A DNA stretch of 64,000 nt from JBLHKW01 sp047618565 (GCA_047618565.1 JBLHKW010000002.1:1-64000), one strand, 5' to 3'; counted from the first letter of the stretch, positions 8,877-17,445 are shown. Notes: generated by a model from the letters alone, not told the origin. Program-made: numbers and translations.

Positions 8877-10442
8877 CTACCGCTCGCGCAGGGCGCGCTT
8901 GTGGATCTTGCCCGAGCCGGTTTTTGGAAGCGTGGGCATGAACTCGACGCTCTTGGGCGTCTTGAACCCCGGCAGCCGCGCGCGGCAATGGCCGATGAGC
9001 TCTTCGGCGCTGGCCGCCTCGTCGCGCGTGAGAGCCACCACCGCGTGGACGCGTTCGCCCCACTGCGCGTCCGGCCTGCCGACCACCGCCACCTCGAGCA
9101 CCGCTGGATGCTCGTGCAGGACGTGTTCCACCTCGGTCGAGTACACGTTCTCGCCGCCCGTGATGATCATGTCCTTCTTGCGATCGACAATATCGAAGAA
9201 CCCACGCCCGTCGACCGTCGCCAGGTCGCCCGTGTGTAGCCAGCCATCGCGAAGGGCCGCCGCGGTCTCCTCCGGGTTGTTCCAGTAGCCCGCGGTCACG
9301 CTCGCGCCGCGTGCCAGGATCTCGCCCACGCTCTCTCCATCGCGCGACACGTCCGCACCGTTGGCGTCGACCAGGCGTAGCTCGACCCCGCGGAAGGCGC
9401 GCCCGGTCCTGGCCCGATAGCGCATCTGCTCGTCAACGGATAGCGCCCGGATCTCCGCGTCCAGCAGGCTCATCGTCAGATATGGACTTGTCTCGGTCAT
9501 TCCGTACGTCTGCACGTACTCGCAGCCGAAGACCTCGCTCACCCGTCGAACGAGCTCGGGAGATATCGACGCACCCCCGGAGAGCAGCATGCGTAACTTG
9601 CTCCCATCGAAGCTGCTCGACCCTTCTGCGTGCCGCGTGAGCTGTCCCAGCATGGTAGGGATCAGATTCGTGACCGTGACCCCGTGCGCATCGATGGCCT
9701 GCGCCGCCCGGGCAGCGTCAAAGTGCGGAACGAAGACATGACAGCCGCCAGCCAGGGTGACCGCAATCGTCGCCCATGCGTCCGCGAGATGAAACATCGG
9801 CGCGAAGTGACCCCAGACGTCGTTCTCGTCCAGCGCGAGCTCCGCCACGGCCGCCTGGGCGTGCGCGCCGACGTTCGCGTGCGTGAGCATGACGCCCTTG
9901 GGCTGTCCCGTTGTCCCACTCGTGTAGTAAAGGTGGCAGAGCTCGGAGCTCCACTCTCGATGGTCGTGCGTGGCTGACGTATCGGCACTGGTCCGAGGTC
10001 CGTCCAGCTTGGGCCAGGGCGTCGACACCACCCCGTCGATCTGCGGTGGGTCCGCGCTGGTCCAGATAACCCTGTTCAGCGCCGTCTCATGCTCGAGCGC
10101 TTCGCCCACGAGTCCTGCGAAGTCTCCGTGCGCAACGAGTACCCGAGGGCCACCATCACGCAGCACCTGCGCCACGCCTCGACCGTCGAGCCGGAAGTTC
10201 ATCGGCATTAACACGGCTCCCAGCCCTGCAACAGCGAACGTCAGCTCGAAGAACTCGATCGAATTCCATTCAAGCAGCGCCACACGATCCCCCGCGCCAA
10301 CACCCGCCCGTGCCAGGCCGTCCGCCACGCGTTGGATGCGCGGCAGCACCTCGCCCCAGGTGAGCTGCACCTCCGCACTGACCAGCCCCGGCCGGTCCGG
10401 ATGCATGGCGCAGGCCCGCTCTAACGCTTTCCAGATCGTCAT
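8877..10442 (-). CDS. AMP-binding long-chain fatty acid--CoA ligase
   Basis: An ANL-superfamily adenylate-forming ligase that activates a carboxylic acid via acyl-AMP to acyl-CoA. The P-loop YYTSGTTGQPKG lies at residues 172-183. YGMTETSP (A5), GWLHTGDLATVD (A7) and the C-terminal PKTGSGKIHKR (A10) with its catalytic Lys all follow. The 521-aa length from the ATG at 10442 fits FadD/medium-chain ligases; a 28-residue upstream extension is not family-like. The fatty substrate class is inferred. It is convergent with the TPR protein gene (11 nt). Confidence 0.93.
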   Translation of the reverse strand: MTIWKALERACAMHPDRPGLVSAEVQLTWGEVLPRIQRVADGLARAGVGAGDRVALLEWNSIEFFELTFAVAGLGAVLMPMNFRLDGRGVAQVLRDGGPRVLVAHGDFAGLVGEALEHETALNRVIWTSADPPQIDGVVSTPWPKLDGPRTSADTSATHDHREWSSELCHLYYTSGTTGQPKGVMLTHANVGAHAQAAVAELALDENDVWGHFAPMFHLADAWATIAVTLAGGCHVFVPHFDAARAAQAIDAHGVTVTNLIPTMLGQLTRHAEGSSSFDGSKLRMLLSGGASISPELVRRVSEVFGCEYVQTYGMTETSPYLTMSLLDAEIRALSVDEQMRYRARTGRAFRGVELRLVDANGADVSRDGESVGEILARGASVTAGYWNNPEETAAALRDGWLHTGDLATVDGRGFFDIVDRKKDMIITGGENVYSTEVEHVLHEHPAVLEVAVVGRPDAQWGERVHAVVALTRDEAASAEELIGHCRARLPGFKTPKSVEFMPTLPKTGSGKIHKRALRER

Positions 10443-10797
10443 CCGCCGTCGATGATAACGTGAGAACGGCGATCCGAAACGGACCCATTCGGCAGCCCTG
10501 ATCTGGCCCACCTCGAGCGGGTTCAAGCTGACTCGGCACAGATGGGCTCGATGGCATCCGCAAGGCCCTCATCGAAGAGTGCGGCCGAGGACCAGGGAGT
10601 GCTTGGAGATGCCCAAGTACCGCGAAGTCGAAACGGCGGCATGCCAATGGAGACGCGAACGCCCAAGGCCTCGAGTCGCTGGAATTCCGCCCCACCACCG
10701 GCACGCAGACTCGCGCTTTGACTCCCAGGGGGCCTGTGACATGATCGCGACACTCGCTTCGACTCTCCGTCGAGGCATAAGAAAGGCGCTGAAACCC
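10443..10797. other. 355-bp divergent intergenic region with no clear gene
   Basis: This spacer separates the acyl-CoA ligase (-) from the VOC lipoprotein (+). Both strands have open frames, but none has a recognisable domain. It presumably contains both promoters, but I could not identify convincing -35/-10 elements. Confidence 0.6.
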
Positions 10798-11247
10798 ATG
10801 AAACACTGGCAAACCTCGCTCATCGCGCTCACGGCGTTTGTTCCGGTAGCCTGCGCTCACCACGGCAAAGCCACCGAGCCGATGGAATCGCCAGCGGCGA
10901 TTCACACGCACCACGCCATCGACTACATCGAGTTCACCGTCTCGGACATGGCCGCATCCAAGCTGTTCTTCGGAGCGGCGTTTGGCTGGCAGTTCAACGA
11001 CTACGGACCCGACTATGCGGGCATTCGGAAGGATGGCGGAGAGGCGGGCGGCCTGCGTCTGGACTCGACGAGCTCAAACGGCGGGCCCCTTGTCGTCCTC
11101 TACTCGGCGGACCTGGAGGATACCCTCGCGCGCGTGCGCACTGCAGGCGGACGGATCACCAAGGAGCCTTTCGAGTTTCCCGGCGGCCGTCGCTTCCAGT
11201 TCGAAGACCCCAGCGGCAACGAACTCGCCGTGTGGTCGGAGAAGTGA
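10798..11247 (+). CDS. VOC (glyoxalase/bleomycin-resistance) family lipoprotein
   Basis: From the ATG at 10798 the protein is 149 aa. Residues 1-17 form a signal peptide ending in a lipobox-like PVAC, so it is probably an exported lipoprotein, unusual for this mostly cytoplasmic fold. Residues about 37-148 are one VOC module (IDYIEFTVSDMAASKLFFGA, then RRFQFEDPSGNELAVWSE). It lacks other recognised domains. VOC members bind metals and catalyse diverse reactions; the function here is unknown. Confidence 0.85.
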   Translation: MKHWQTSLIALTAFVPVACAHHGKATEPMESPAAIHTHHAIDYIEFTVSDMAASKLFFGAAFGWQFNDYGPDYAGIRKDGGEAGGLRLDSTSSNGGPLVVLYSADLEDTLARVRTAGGRITKEPFEFPGGRRFQFEDPSGNELAVWSEK

Positions 11248-11280
11248 CCGTGACCACCTGACCGATGCAGAGGCCATACC

Positions 11281-11708
11281 GTGGATCAGCCGCATAGTCT
11301 GAAGGCCGTCGGATACTGGCACTCGGAGTTGGAGTCGAATGAGCCCTTCCCCGATCCGCATCTCCTCGTCGACGTCAGCTGGCGAGCGAGCGACCAAGAA
11401 TCCAGAACTACCTGCGCGCCGGTCGCACGTCCGTCTCCTGGCGGGGCCTGTCCCACTGCCGATTCTCCTGCGGTGCCTCAGGACGGGAGATGGGCAGTCG
11501 CTGCCTGACCGATGGGGAGTGGGTCTGGCCCGAGGGACTTGCTCACTACGTGGAGGCGCATCACGTGCGCCTGCCCGACGAGTTCCTGGGCTGGATGCGC
11601 ACCTGTGACTGGCATGTTGCGGAGGCCGCGACAACGCTGGATCAGGGCAAGCCGAACACGGCGTTCTGGATCGACTGGGGACGGGCCCACGCGCGTGGCA
11701 GTGAGTAG
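11281..11708 (+). pseudogene. Conserved hypothetical protein gene with a frameshift
   Basis: A GTG-initiated frame (from 11281) encodes a plausible N-terminus up to LVDVSWRAS. From about 11385-11400 the protein-like sequence continues in another frame (RIQNYLRAGRTSVSWRG, HCRFSCG, then LTDGEWVWPEGLAHYVEAH) to the stop at 11706-11708. Joined, it gives about 142 residues of a conserved family I recognise by pattern (WVWPEGLAHYVxxHxVxLPxEF) but cannot name. A single indel near 11385-11400 explains the break. It could be a true mutation or a sequencing error. Confidence 0.6.
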
Positions 11709-11723
11709 CTAGAAAATGTGTTG

Positions 11724-11739
11724 GCCGGCATTGCCCGGC
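11724..11739 (-). terminator. Weak hairpin after the DUF2314 gene
   Basis: GCCGG (11724-11728) pairs with CCGGC (11735-11739) across a 6-nt loop. On the minus strand a short T-rich tract (TTTTC) follows about 7 nt later. It could end the DUF2314 transcript; the stem is only 5 bp. Confidence 0.3.
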
Positions 11740-11746
11740 ATCACGG

Positions 11747-12556
11747 TCAGGCCGCGTTGCGATAGAGCTGCACGCGCTTTGTGATGTAGCGCGGGACGGG
11801 AAGGCCCTCGCGCGCCGCATAGGTGCACATCGCGCGTGTCGTGAACCCGCCCTCCAGCGCACCGTCCGAGAACTCCGCTTCCCAGTCCTGGATCTCGGCC
11901 AGCGGGATCGACTGCTGCTCGATCGGCCCCTCGTGTTCGATCGGTCGCGTCATGATGTCGACCATCGCGTGTGTCTCGGACATGGATACGACGGCACCCC
12001 AGAGGTGCTCGGTGGTCTGCATGTCGGTCTCGAACGCGAAGCGCAGGCCGGTGCTCTCGGGGCATGCGCGGAACGCTTCGCGCAGGCGGGGCAAGGACGC
12101 GCGCGCCCGCTCGAAGGCGTCGAGCAGCAGGGGCTCGTCGGGGTCTAGCAGGATCGGCTCGGGGATGAGGTGGAAGCGGCCGAGCAGGGCGTACTTGATG
12201 CAGGGCACGCCGATCACCAGGAAGCCTGCACTCGCGAGCCAGATGTTGACGGGTTGGCCGGGCTGCGGCGGGCGTGGCATCAGCTCGGGCATCCATCCGG
12301 CGAGGAGGTAGAGCGCGTAGAGCAGACCGACCGATCCCATCAGGAGCCGGCGTACCACGGGAACCCGGTGGTAGGGCCACAGGCATGCGATGAGCAGCAG
12401 CGCCAGGACATCGCACGCGAGGATCGTCGTCAGGCGCACGCCGTTACCCGACTCGAGCGGGAACGTGATCGCGAGCATGCCCAGGATCAAGCACGGAGCG
12501 AGGGACCAGAAGATGAACTTCGAACGGCCGAAGAGCGTCTCACCGAAGGTGCTCAT
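11747..12556 (-). CDS. DUF2314-like membrane protein
   Basis: A 269-residue protein with four hydrophobic segments in the first half (about residues 16-34, 43-60, 71-88, 105-125). The C-terminal cytoplasmic domain (about 140-265) resembles DUF2314: a helix FERARASLPRLREAF, then TEHLWGAVVSM and AEIQDWEAEF, the i-D-W pattern of that family. No catalytic residues are known for DUF2314. It sits immediately beyond a diverged copy of the hemL 3' end that may mark the edge of the hipBA insertion. Confidence 0.78.
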   Translation of the reverse strand: MSTFGETLFGRSKFIFWSLAPCLILGMLAITFPLESGNGVRLTTILACDVLALLLIACLWPYHRVPVVRRLLMGSVGLLYALYLLAGWMPELMPRPPQPGQPVNIWLASAGFLVIGVPCIKYALLGRFHLIPEPILLDPDEPLLLDAFERARASLPRLREAFRACPESTGLRFAFETDMQTTEHLWGAVVSMSETHAMVDIMTRPIEHEGPIEQQSIPLAEIQDWEAEFSDGALEGGFTTRAMCTYAAREGLPVPRYITKRVQLYRNAA

Positions 12557-12600
12557 ACGACCTGGATCGGTCGGTCCCGACGGCCAACTTGAACCGTCCG

Positions 12601-12650
12601 GGCCAGATGCTGACGACCCTGTGGTGAGCGCCCGGTCGAACGCCTCGGGC
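12601..12650 (+). repeat. Diverged copy of the hemL 3' end (left direct repeat around hipBA)
   Basis: By eye, 39 of 50 positions match 14411-14460, with the first 14 nt (GGCCAGATGCTGAC) identical. Read on the minus strand it encodes EAFDRALTT, like EAFDSALTT at the HemL C-terminus, but the hemL stop codon is absent. Together with the copy at 14411-14460 it brackets hipA-hipB. Confidence 0.65.
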
Positions 12651-12730
12651 GGGCGGTGCCGGTGTGGTCCTGGACCCTGGCTGACAGTGGCCTGTCGGAT
12701 TGGCAGATGCCCGTCGGATTTTGCTCTGGC

Positions 12731-12758
12731 TCAGTACATTCGCCTCAGTACATTCGCC
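12731..12758 (+). repeat. 14-bp tandem duplication at the hipA stop codon
   Basis: TCAGTACATTCGCC occurs twice in perfect tandem (12731-12744 and 12745-12758). The second copy contains the hipA stop and last codons; the first is just downstream. It looks like a recent slippage or repair duplication at the left side of the hipBA module. Confidence 0.85.
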
Positions 12759-14016
12759 TTTCGGTCAGGCGGAAGGCGCGTTTCATGCGGTCCAGGGATG
12801 CGGCGGGTAGGCCGCGGGTTTGCGCCACGTCCCGCCATCCACTGACCGCGTGCGCCACCTCGCGGCCGATCTCGGTGGCTCGCGTCGCCTTTACGCGGAA
12901 GTAGGGCGCGACCTCCATCACCAGTCCCCAGTCCTGGGCGTTGTCGCTTTCGGAGATGTTCAGTTTCAATCCCTCACCGTCTGGGTTGGGATTCATGTCG
13001 TACGCGGGGGCGAGCCGCCAGCCGCGGGCTGTTGATAGGAAACCGTGGTTGCGAAGGTGATCGTCGGTGTTCGAGATGCAGACAGAGAACAGGATCCTGC
13101 GCCACAGTTGTTCGAGGTCCACGGGTGTCGATGCGCCGAGACGAATCAACATGTCCGCCATTTCGAGGTAGCTCGCTCCGTCTGCGGCGTCCTCTCCATC
13201 AGTTCGCTCCAGCAGGGTCAATGCTGACGCGAAGTGCACGCGTTCACCGCTCGGGGTACGGTCGAAGCGCCGGCTGAGGAAGGTGTGCTGGTCGGAGCCG
13301 AACTGCTTGAGCGTTGCCGTTGGTACATCGATCCCGGCGTTTTGGGCCAGCTCGTGTGCGACGCTCTCCCACGCGCCCACATCCTCCTCGTCCCGTTGGC
13401 TCGGGAATTTTGCAATCCAGAGATGAGCATGCTCGTCAAGCACGCTGGCCTTCGGCCTCGCGCCGCCGAGCGATCCGCCTGGAGCAATCAGCATTCGGAG
13501 CCAGCGATCGTACTCGGGCTCGTTCTCTGCATCGTCGCCTTCCAGCTGCAGGCTGGCGTGTTCGAGAGTGCGCAACGACGTCCATGGCGGCGCGGACAGA
13601 TCGTCATTGTCATCGCGGAAGATTCCATCTACTCGAAAGCGCAGAGCGCCCATCCGATGACCATCGTGCACGCCGAGCAGGTAGTCGGATTCGACCAGCC
13701 GACGCGCCTCACGACCTTCCTTGCGCGCCAGCTGCGCTTCACGCCGCTTCATCAATACGCGACCCCAACGGTCCGGACTGGAATCCAGGAAGATCCCGAA
13801 GTTGACCTTCTCCGGGAGGGGGTACTGCGGCCCCGGGTAGAGTCCGAGTGTCGGATCGAGCTGGGCACGATGGGGACCTGCGAGCCACTCGGCCGCGTAC
13901 TCGAATGAGAAGATCTCCTTGCCGCGAGAAGGGGTTGCGTACAGCCGCCCCATCAATTGGGGGCCGCCCAAACCTCTCCAGTCGGCGCAGACTTCGATTG
14001 CCGGTGGACCTCTCAT
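12745..14016 (-). CDS. hipA: HipA-family serine/threonine kinase toxin
   Basis: A type II toxin kinase; in E. coli HipA phosphorylates GltX and causes growth arrest and persistence. The N-terminal HipA module carries FLDSSPDRWGRVLMKRRE (77-94). The kinase core has the Gly-rich GGSLGGARPK (180-189), a regulatory autophosphorylation loop in this family. The catalytic NTDDHLRNHGF (316-326) and the metal-binding Asp340 in LAPAYDMNP follow. All key residues look intact. It overlaps hipB by 4 nt (ATGA), the usual antitoxin-first arrangement. Confidence 0.95.
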   Translation of the reverse strand: MRGPPAIEVCADWRGLGGPQLMGRLYATPSRGKEIFSFEYAAEWLAGPHRAQLDPTLGLYPGPQYPLPEKVNFGIFLDSSPDRWGRVLMKRREAQLARKEGREARRLVESDYLLGVHDGHRMGALRFRVDGIFRDDNDDLSAPPWTSLRTLEHASLQLEGDDAENEPEYDRWLRMLIAPGGSLGGARPKASVLDEHAHLWIAKFPSQRDEEDVGAWESVAHELAQNAGIDVPTATLKQFGSDQHTFLSRRFDRTPSGERVHFASALTLLERTDGEDAADGASYLEMADMLIRLGASTPVDLEQLWRRILFSVCISNTDDHLRNHGFLSTARGWRLAPAYDMNPNPDGEGLKLNISESDNAQDWGLVMEVAPYFRVKATRATEIGREVAHAVSGWRDVAQTRGLPAASLDRMKRAFRLTERRMY

Positions 14017-14333
14017 GACGCAGGCCTCCGTGGCGCTCGCTTGCGTGTAGGCAGTTTCGCGTCCTGCAGCTTCCGGCCCAGCTCGTCGTCCTGGCCGATC
14101 AGACCCAGGTCGCCGTGCAGCCCGAGGCTGTGGAGCGCGTTCGCATAGGCCCCCATCGTCACGCCGGCCTGCCCTTGCTCGATCGAGCGCAACGTCGTCC
14201 GTGAGATCCCAGCTCGCTCGGCAACGAGCTGCATCGAGAAGCCGCGACGCAGCCGTGCGAGCCGAATGTTCTCGCCGAGTGCCTCCAGAAGGCGCTGGAC
14301 CGCGGGATGGGGGATGTGGGATCGTCGAGCCAT
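14013..14333 (-). CDS. hipB: HipB-like XRE-family antitoxin
   Basis: A small helix-turn-helix antitoxin/repressor (106 aa from the ATG at 14333). Residues about 20-75 are an XRE HTH (LGENIRLARLRRGFSMQ, then LVAERAGISRTTLRSIEQGQ). The C-terminus is basic. A longer start at 14354 would put the first codons inside a palindromic operator, so I prefer 14333. HipB should neutralise HipA and autoregulate the pair. Confidence 0.9.
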   Translation of the reverse strand: MARRSHIPHPAVQRLLEALGENIRLARLRRGFSMQLVAERAGISRTTLRSIEQGQAGVTMGAYANALHSLGLHGDLGLIGQDDELGRKLQDAKLPTRKRAPRRPAS

Positions 14334-14357
14334 AATGGACAATATATCGTCCATTAT
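14332..14357. promoter_or_regulatory. Palindromic operator of the hipBA promoter
   Basis: ATAATGGAC (14332-14340) and GTCCATTAT (14349-14357) form a perfect 9-bp inverted repeat with an 8-nt spacer. Known E. coli HipB operators also have half-sites separated by 8 nt. The AT-rich spacer contains TATATT on the minus strand, a plausible -10 element, so HipB binding would block transcription directly. Confidence 0.75.
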
Positions 14358-14410
14358 GGCCGCATTGGGAGCGCTAAACTGACCTTTACGGCGACTGCGG
14401 CCGAGAATTC

Positions 14411-14460
14411 GGCCAGATGCTGACTACGCCGTTGTGAGGGCGCTGTCGAAGGCTTCGAGG
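14411..14460 (+). repeat. hemL 3' end (right direct repeat around hipBA)
   Basis: This is the genuine hemL 3' end plus 13 nt of downstream DNA. It is the partner of the diverged copy at 12601-12650; the two lie in the same orientation 1,810 bp apart with hipBA between them. Confidence 0.65.
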
Positions 14461-15707
14461 ACGCGGGCGATCGTGGGCTCGTCGTGGGCGGTGGACAGGA
14501 ACCAGGCCTCGTAGGGGGACGGGGGCACGATGACGCCGTTGTCGAGCAGGCCGCGGAAGACGCGCATCCAGAGGTCGCGGTCGGATGCGCTGACCTGGTC
14601 GAGGTTGTGGATGGGTTCGGCGCTGAAGTAGGGGCACATCATCGAGCCGACGCGGCCCACAAAGAGCGGGATGCCCTTGGCGCTGGTGATGGCTTGCAAG
14701 CCGTCGGCGAGCTGGGCGCTGCGGGCTTCGAGGCCCGTGTAGGTGTCGGGGTTGTCGAGCACCTGCAGGGCGGCGATGCCGGCGGTGACGGCGATCGGGT
14801 TGCCGGAGAGCGTTCCAGCCTGGTAGACGTCGCCGGCGGGGGAGACCTTCTGCATCAGGTCCGCGCGGCCGCCGTAGGCTCCGATGGGGAAGCCGGCGCC
14901 GATGACCTTGCCGAGGGTGATCAGGTCGCAGCGCACCGGGGTCAGGTCCTGGTAGCCGCCGCGGGAGACGCGGAAGCCGGTCATGACCTCGTCGAACACG
15001 AGCAGGGCGCCGTGCTCGTCGCAGAGCTTGCGCAGGCCCTCGAGGTAGCCGTCGTCGGGGCGGATGCAGCCCATGTTGCCGGCCACGGGCTCGACGAAGA
15101 TGGCGGCGATGGCGTCCGGGTGGTTCTCGAACAGGACGCGCACTGCGTCGAGGTCGTTGTAAGGCGCGACCAGGGTCAACTCGGCCAGGGCTGCGGGCAC
15201 TCCCGGGGAGTCCGGCGCGCCGTGGGTCAGGGCGCCGGAACCGGCGCGTACGAGGAAGGCGTCGCCGTGGCCGTGGTAGCAGCCATCGAACTTGATGTAG
15301 AGCGAGCGACCGGTGGCGGCGCGGGCCAGGCGCAGGGCGCTCATGGTGGCTTCCGTACCGGAGTTCACGAGGCGTACCATCTCCATGCCGGGCACGCGCT
15401 CGACGATGCGCTCTGCCAGGCGCAGTTCGCCCTCGGTCGGTGCGCCGAAGGCGGTGCCGCGGTCGAGGGCGCTGTGCACGGCGTCGGTTACCGCGCTGTG
15501 GCCGTGGCCCAGGATCAGTGGGCCGTAGGCCAGCACCATGTCGACGTACTCGTTGCCGTCCACGTCGGTCACGAGCGCGCCCTTGCCGCTGGCGATGTGC
15601 GGAGGCGCGTGGCCGACGCCGCGGTAGGCGCGCACGGGGCTGTTGACGCCGCCGGGGATCAGGCTTCGGGCAGCCTCGAAGATCGCTTCGCTCTCGGTTC
15701 TCTTCAC
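14424..15707 (-). CDS. hemL: Glutamate-1-semialdehyde 2,1-aminomutase
   Basis: The PLP enzyme that converts glutamate-1-semialdehyde to 5-aminolevulinate in the C5 heme pathway. The family landmarks are present: PGGVNSPVRA (18-27), NSGTEATMSALRLAR (115-129), GCYHGHGDAFLV, FDEVMTGFR (238-246) and the PLP-binding Lys267 in LGKVIGAGFP. The start is a GTG at 15707 overlapping the hemB stop (GTGA), giving 427 aa, the normal length. It is the last gene of the nine-gene heme operon. Confidence 0.97.
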   Translation of the reverse strand: MKRTESEAIFEAARSLIPGGVNSPVRAYRGVGHAPPHIASGKGALVTDVDGNEYVDMVLAYGPLILGHGHSAVTDAVHSALDRGTAFGAPTEGELRLAERIVERVPGMEMVRLVNSGTEATMSALRLARAATGRSLYIKFDGCYHGHGDAFLVRAGSGALTHGAPDSPGVPAALAELTLVAPYNDLDAVRVLFENHPDAIAAIFVEPVAGNMGCIRPDDGYLEGLRKLCDEHGALLVFDEVMTGFRVSRGGYQDLTPVRCDLITLGKVIGAGFPIGAYGGRADLMQKVSPAGDVYQAGTLSGNPIAVTAGIAALQVLDNPDTYTGLEARSAQLADGLQAITSAKGIPLFVGRVGSMMCPYFSAEPIHNLDQVSASDRDLWMRVFRGLLDNGVIVPPSPYEAWFLSTAHDEPTIARVLEAFDSALTTA

Positions 15708-16699
15708 GGTGCGAGGCGCGCGGCCATTTCGCGCGCGTAGTAGGTCAGGATGAAGTCGGCGCCCGCGCGCTTGATCGCGATCAGGGACTCTTCCATCACA
15801 CGCTCCTCGTCGAGCCAGCCGCGCGCCGCGGCGGCCTTCAGCATCGCGTACTCCCCGGACACCTGGTAGGCGGCCACGGGTACGTCGACGGCCTGCCAGA
15901 CGCGCCGCACGATATCGAGGCAGGGCATGGCGGGCTTGACCATGATCATGTCGGCGCCTTCCGAGATGTCGAGCATGACCTCGCGCAGGGCCTCCTCGCC
16001 GTTGGCGGGGTCCTGCTGGTAAGTGCGTCGATCCCCATGGGCCGGCGCGGAGTCCGCGGCATCGCGGAAGGGTCCGTAGAAGGCGCTCGCGTACTTGGCG
16101 GCGTAGGACAGGATCGAGACCGAGCTGTGCCCCGACTGGTCGAGCGCCGTGCGGATGGCGCCGACCATGCCGTCCATCATGCCGCTGGGCGCGATGACGT
16201 GTGCGCCGGCGTTGGCCAGGGACACGGCCTGGACGCCCAGGTTCAGGATCGTCGGGTCGTTGGCGACGTCGCCCTCCTCGTCGAGCACGCCGCAGTGACC
16301 GTGGTCCGTGTACTCGCAGAAGCACAGGTCGACGATGCGCAGGAGTGTCGGTGCAGCCTCACCGATTACCTCGAGGCTGCGCTGAACGATGCCGTCCGGA
16401 TCCCATGAGGAGCTGCCGTTGGCGTCCTTCGTCTCCGGGATGCCGAACAGGAGCACGGCGGGCAGGCCCTGGTCCTCGGCGCGCTTGGCGGTCTCGGCCA
16501 GGGAGTCGACGGACTCGCGGAAGACGCCGGGCATGGACGAGACCTCGTCGCGCACCTTCGACCCGGGCACCGCGAAGAGCGGCAGCACGAGGTCGTCGCG
16601 GGTCAGGGTGGTCTCGCGCATGAGCCGTCGCAGCATGCGATGCTTGCGCATGCGGCGCGGACGGTGGATGAGGTTGAATTCGATCTCTTCGCCGGTCAT
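15704..16699 (-). CDS. hemB: Delta-aminolevulinic acid dehydratase (porphobilinogen synthase)
   Basis: Condenses two 5-aminolevulinates into porphobilinogen. Schiff-base lysines Lys202 (YAAKYASAFYGPFRDA) and Lys255 (MVKPAMPCLD) are present. The zinc-type Cys triad is intact (Cys126, Cys128, Cys136 in LCFCEYTDHGHCG), so this is a Zn-dependent rather than Mg/Asp-type enzyme. The 331-aa length is typical. It overlaps hemD (ATGA) and hemL (GTGA). Confidence 0.98.
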   Translation of the reverse strand: MTGEEIEFNLIHRPRRMRKHRMLRRLMRETTLTRDDLVLPLFAVPGSKVRDEVSSMPGVFRESVDSLAETAKRAEDQGLPAVLLFGIPETKDANGSSSWDPDGIVQRSLEVIGEAAPTLLRIVDLCFCEYTDHGHCGVLDEEGDVANDPTILNLGVQAVSLANAGAHVIAPSGMMDGMVGAIRTALDQSGHSSVSILSYAAKYASAFYGPFRDAADSAPAHGDRRTYQQDPANGEEALREVMLDISEGADMIMVKPAMPCLDIVRRVWQAVDVPVAAYQVSGEYAMLKAAAARGWLDEERVMEESLIAIKRAGADFILTYYAREMAARLAP

Positions 16700-17445
16700 G
16701 AGTCGTCGTCTGTGGATTCGAGTGCGCGCAGGAGGGCTGCGAAGGCGGTCGTGGTCGGGTGCTCGAGGACGCGGACATTCTCGAACATGGAGGCGTGCTC
16801 ATCCAGGGCGAGAGCCGTGGTCTGCCCGATGGCCAGGGTGAGTGGGGTCGCGCTGCCACCGGCCCGCACCCGGTCCGCGTAGGCGCGCACCGCGGAGGGG
16901 GAGGCCAGCAGGATCGCTCGTGCGGATTCCACCCCATCGAGGGTCGCGGCGCCAGTCAAGGGGCGCGTCTCGTACACGACGGGGGCCAGGAGCGAGTGCC
17001 CGGCGCGCTTCAGCTCATCACCCAGCCAGGAAGACAGGGATCCGCGCGGCCAGAGCACCCGAGATGCGGGGCTGAGGGTGTCGATCAGGGACAGCGCCAG
17101 AGTGTTCGCATCCGGACTGGCGGGCAGGGCGGGTTTGAAGCCCAGGGCGCGCGCGCGCTCCTGGGTCCGCGACCCGACGCAGGAGAAGCTCGCCGTCAGC
17201 AGCTCCGGCATGCGCCGCGAGGCCCGCTCGAGGGAGTCCAGTGCGTTCGAGCTCGTGACGCAGATCCAGTCGGGCAGGCCGTCGATCAGCGCCACCAGGT
17301 CGACGTCCGTGGGGTGAATCTTGATCAGGGGGCGCGGCAGTCCACGCCAGCCCGCGGACTCCGCGGCGCTCACCCAGCCCTGCAGGTCGTGCGCGGGCCC
17401 TGTCACGAGCACGGTCCTGGCCGCGTCGTTGCCCACGTCGTTCAT
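16696..17445 (-). CDS. hemD: Uroporphyrinogen-III synthase
   Basis: HemD closes and inverts ring D of hydroxymethylbilane. The family is poorly conserved, but the two-lobed pattern is recognisable: VLVTGPAHDLQGW near the start, WICVTSSNALDSLE mid-lobe, and ILLASPSAVRAYADRV followed by LAIGQTTALALDEH in the second half. From the ATG at 17445 it is 249 aa, as expected. The assignment is strengthened by its place between hemC and hemB with 4-nt overlaps on both sides. Confidence 0.9.
   Translation of the reverse strand: MNDVGNDAARTVLVTGPAHDLQGWVSAAESAGWRGLPRPLIKIHPTDVDLVALIDGLPDWICVTSSNALDSLERASRRMPELLTASFSCVGSRTQERARALGFKPALPASPDANTLALSLIDTLSPASRVLWPRGSLSSWLGDELKRAGHSLLAPVVYETRPLTGAATLDGVESARAILLASPSAVRAYADRVRAGGSATPLTLAIGQTTALALDEHASMFENVRVLEHPTTTAFAALLRALESTDDDS

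Noticed and set aside
10523..10753. Minus-strand frame resembling the end of a PEP-mutase/isocitrate-lyase protein
   Set aside because: Only a few residues (LEALGVRVSIG) fit, and no supporting motif was found; too weak.
11316..11332. TGGCAC...TTGG resembling a sigma-54 site on the + strand
   Set aside because: Spacing is off by one, the -12 GC is absent, and it lies within the frameshifted coding region.
14484..15740. 418-codon + strand frame opposite hemL
   Set aside because: Antisense shadow of hemL, rich in Gly/Ala/Val/Asp repeats produced by codon bias.
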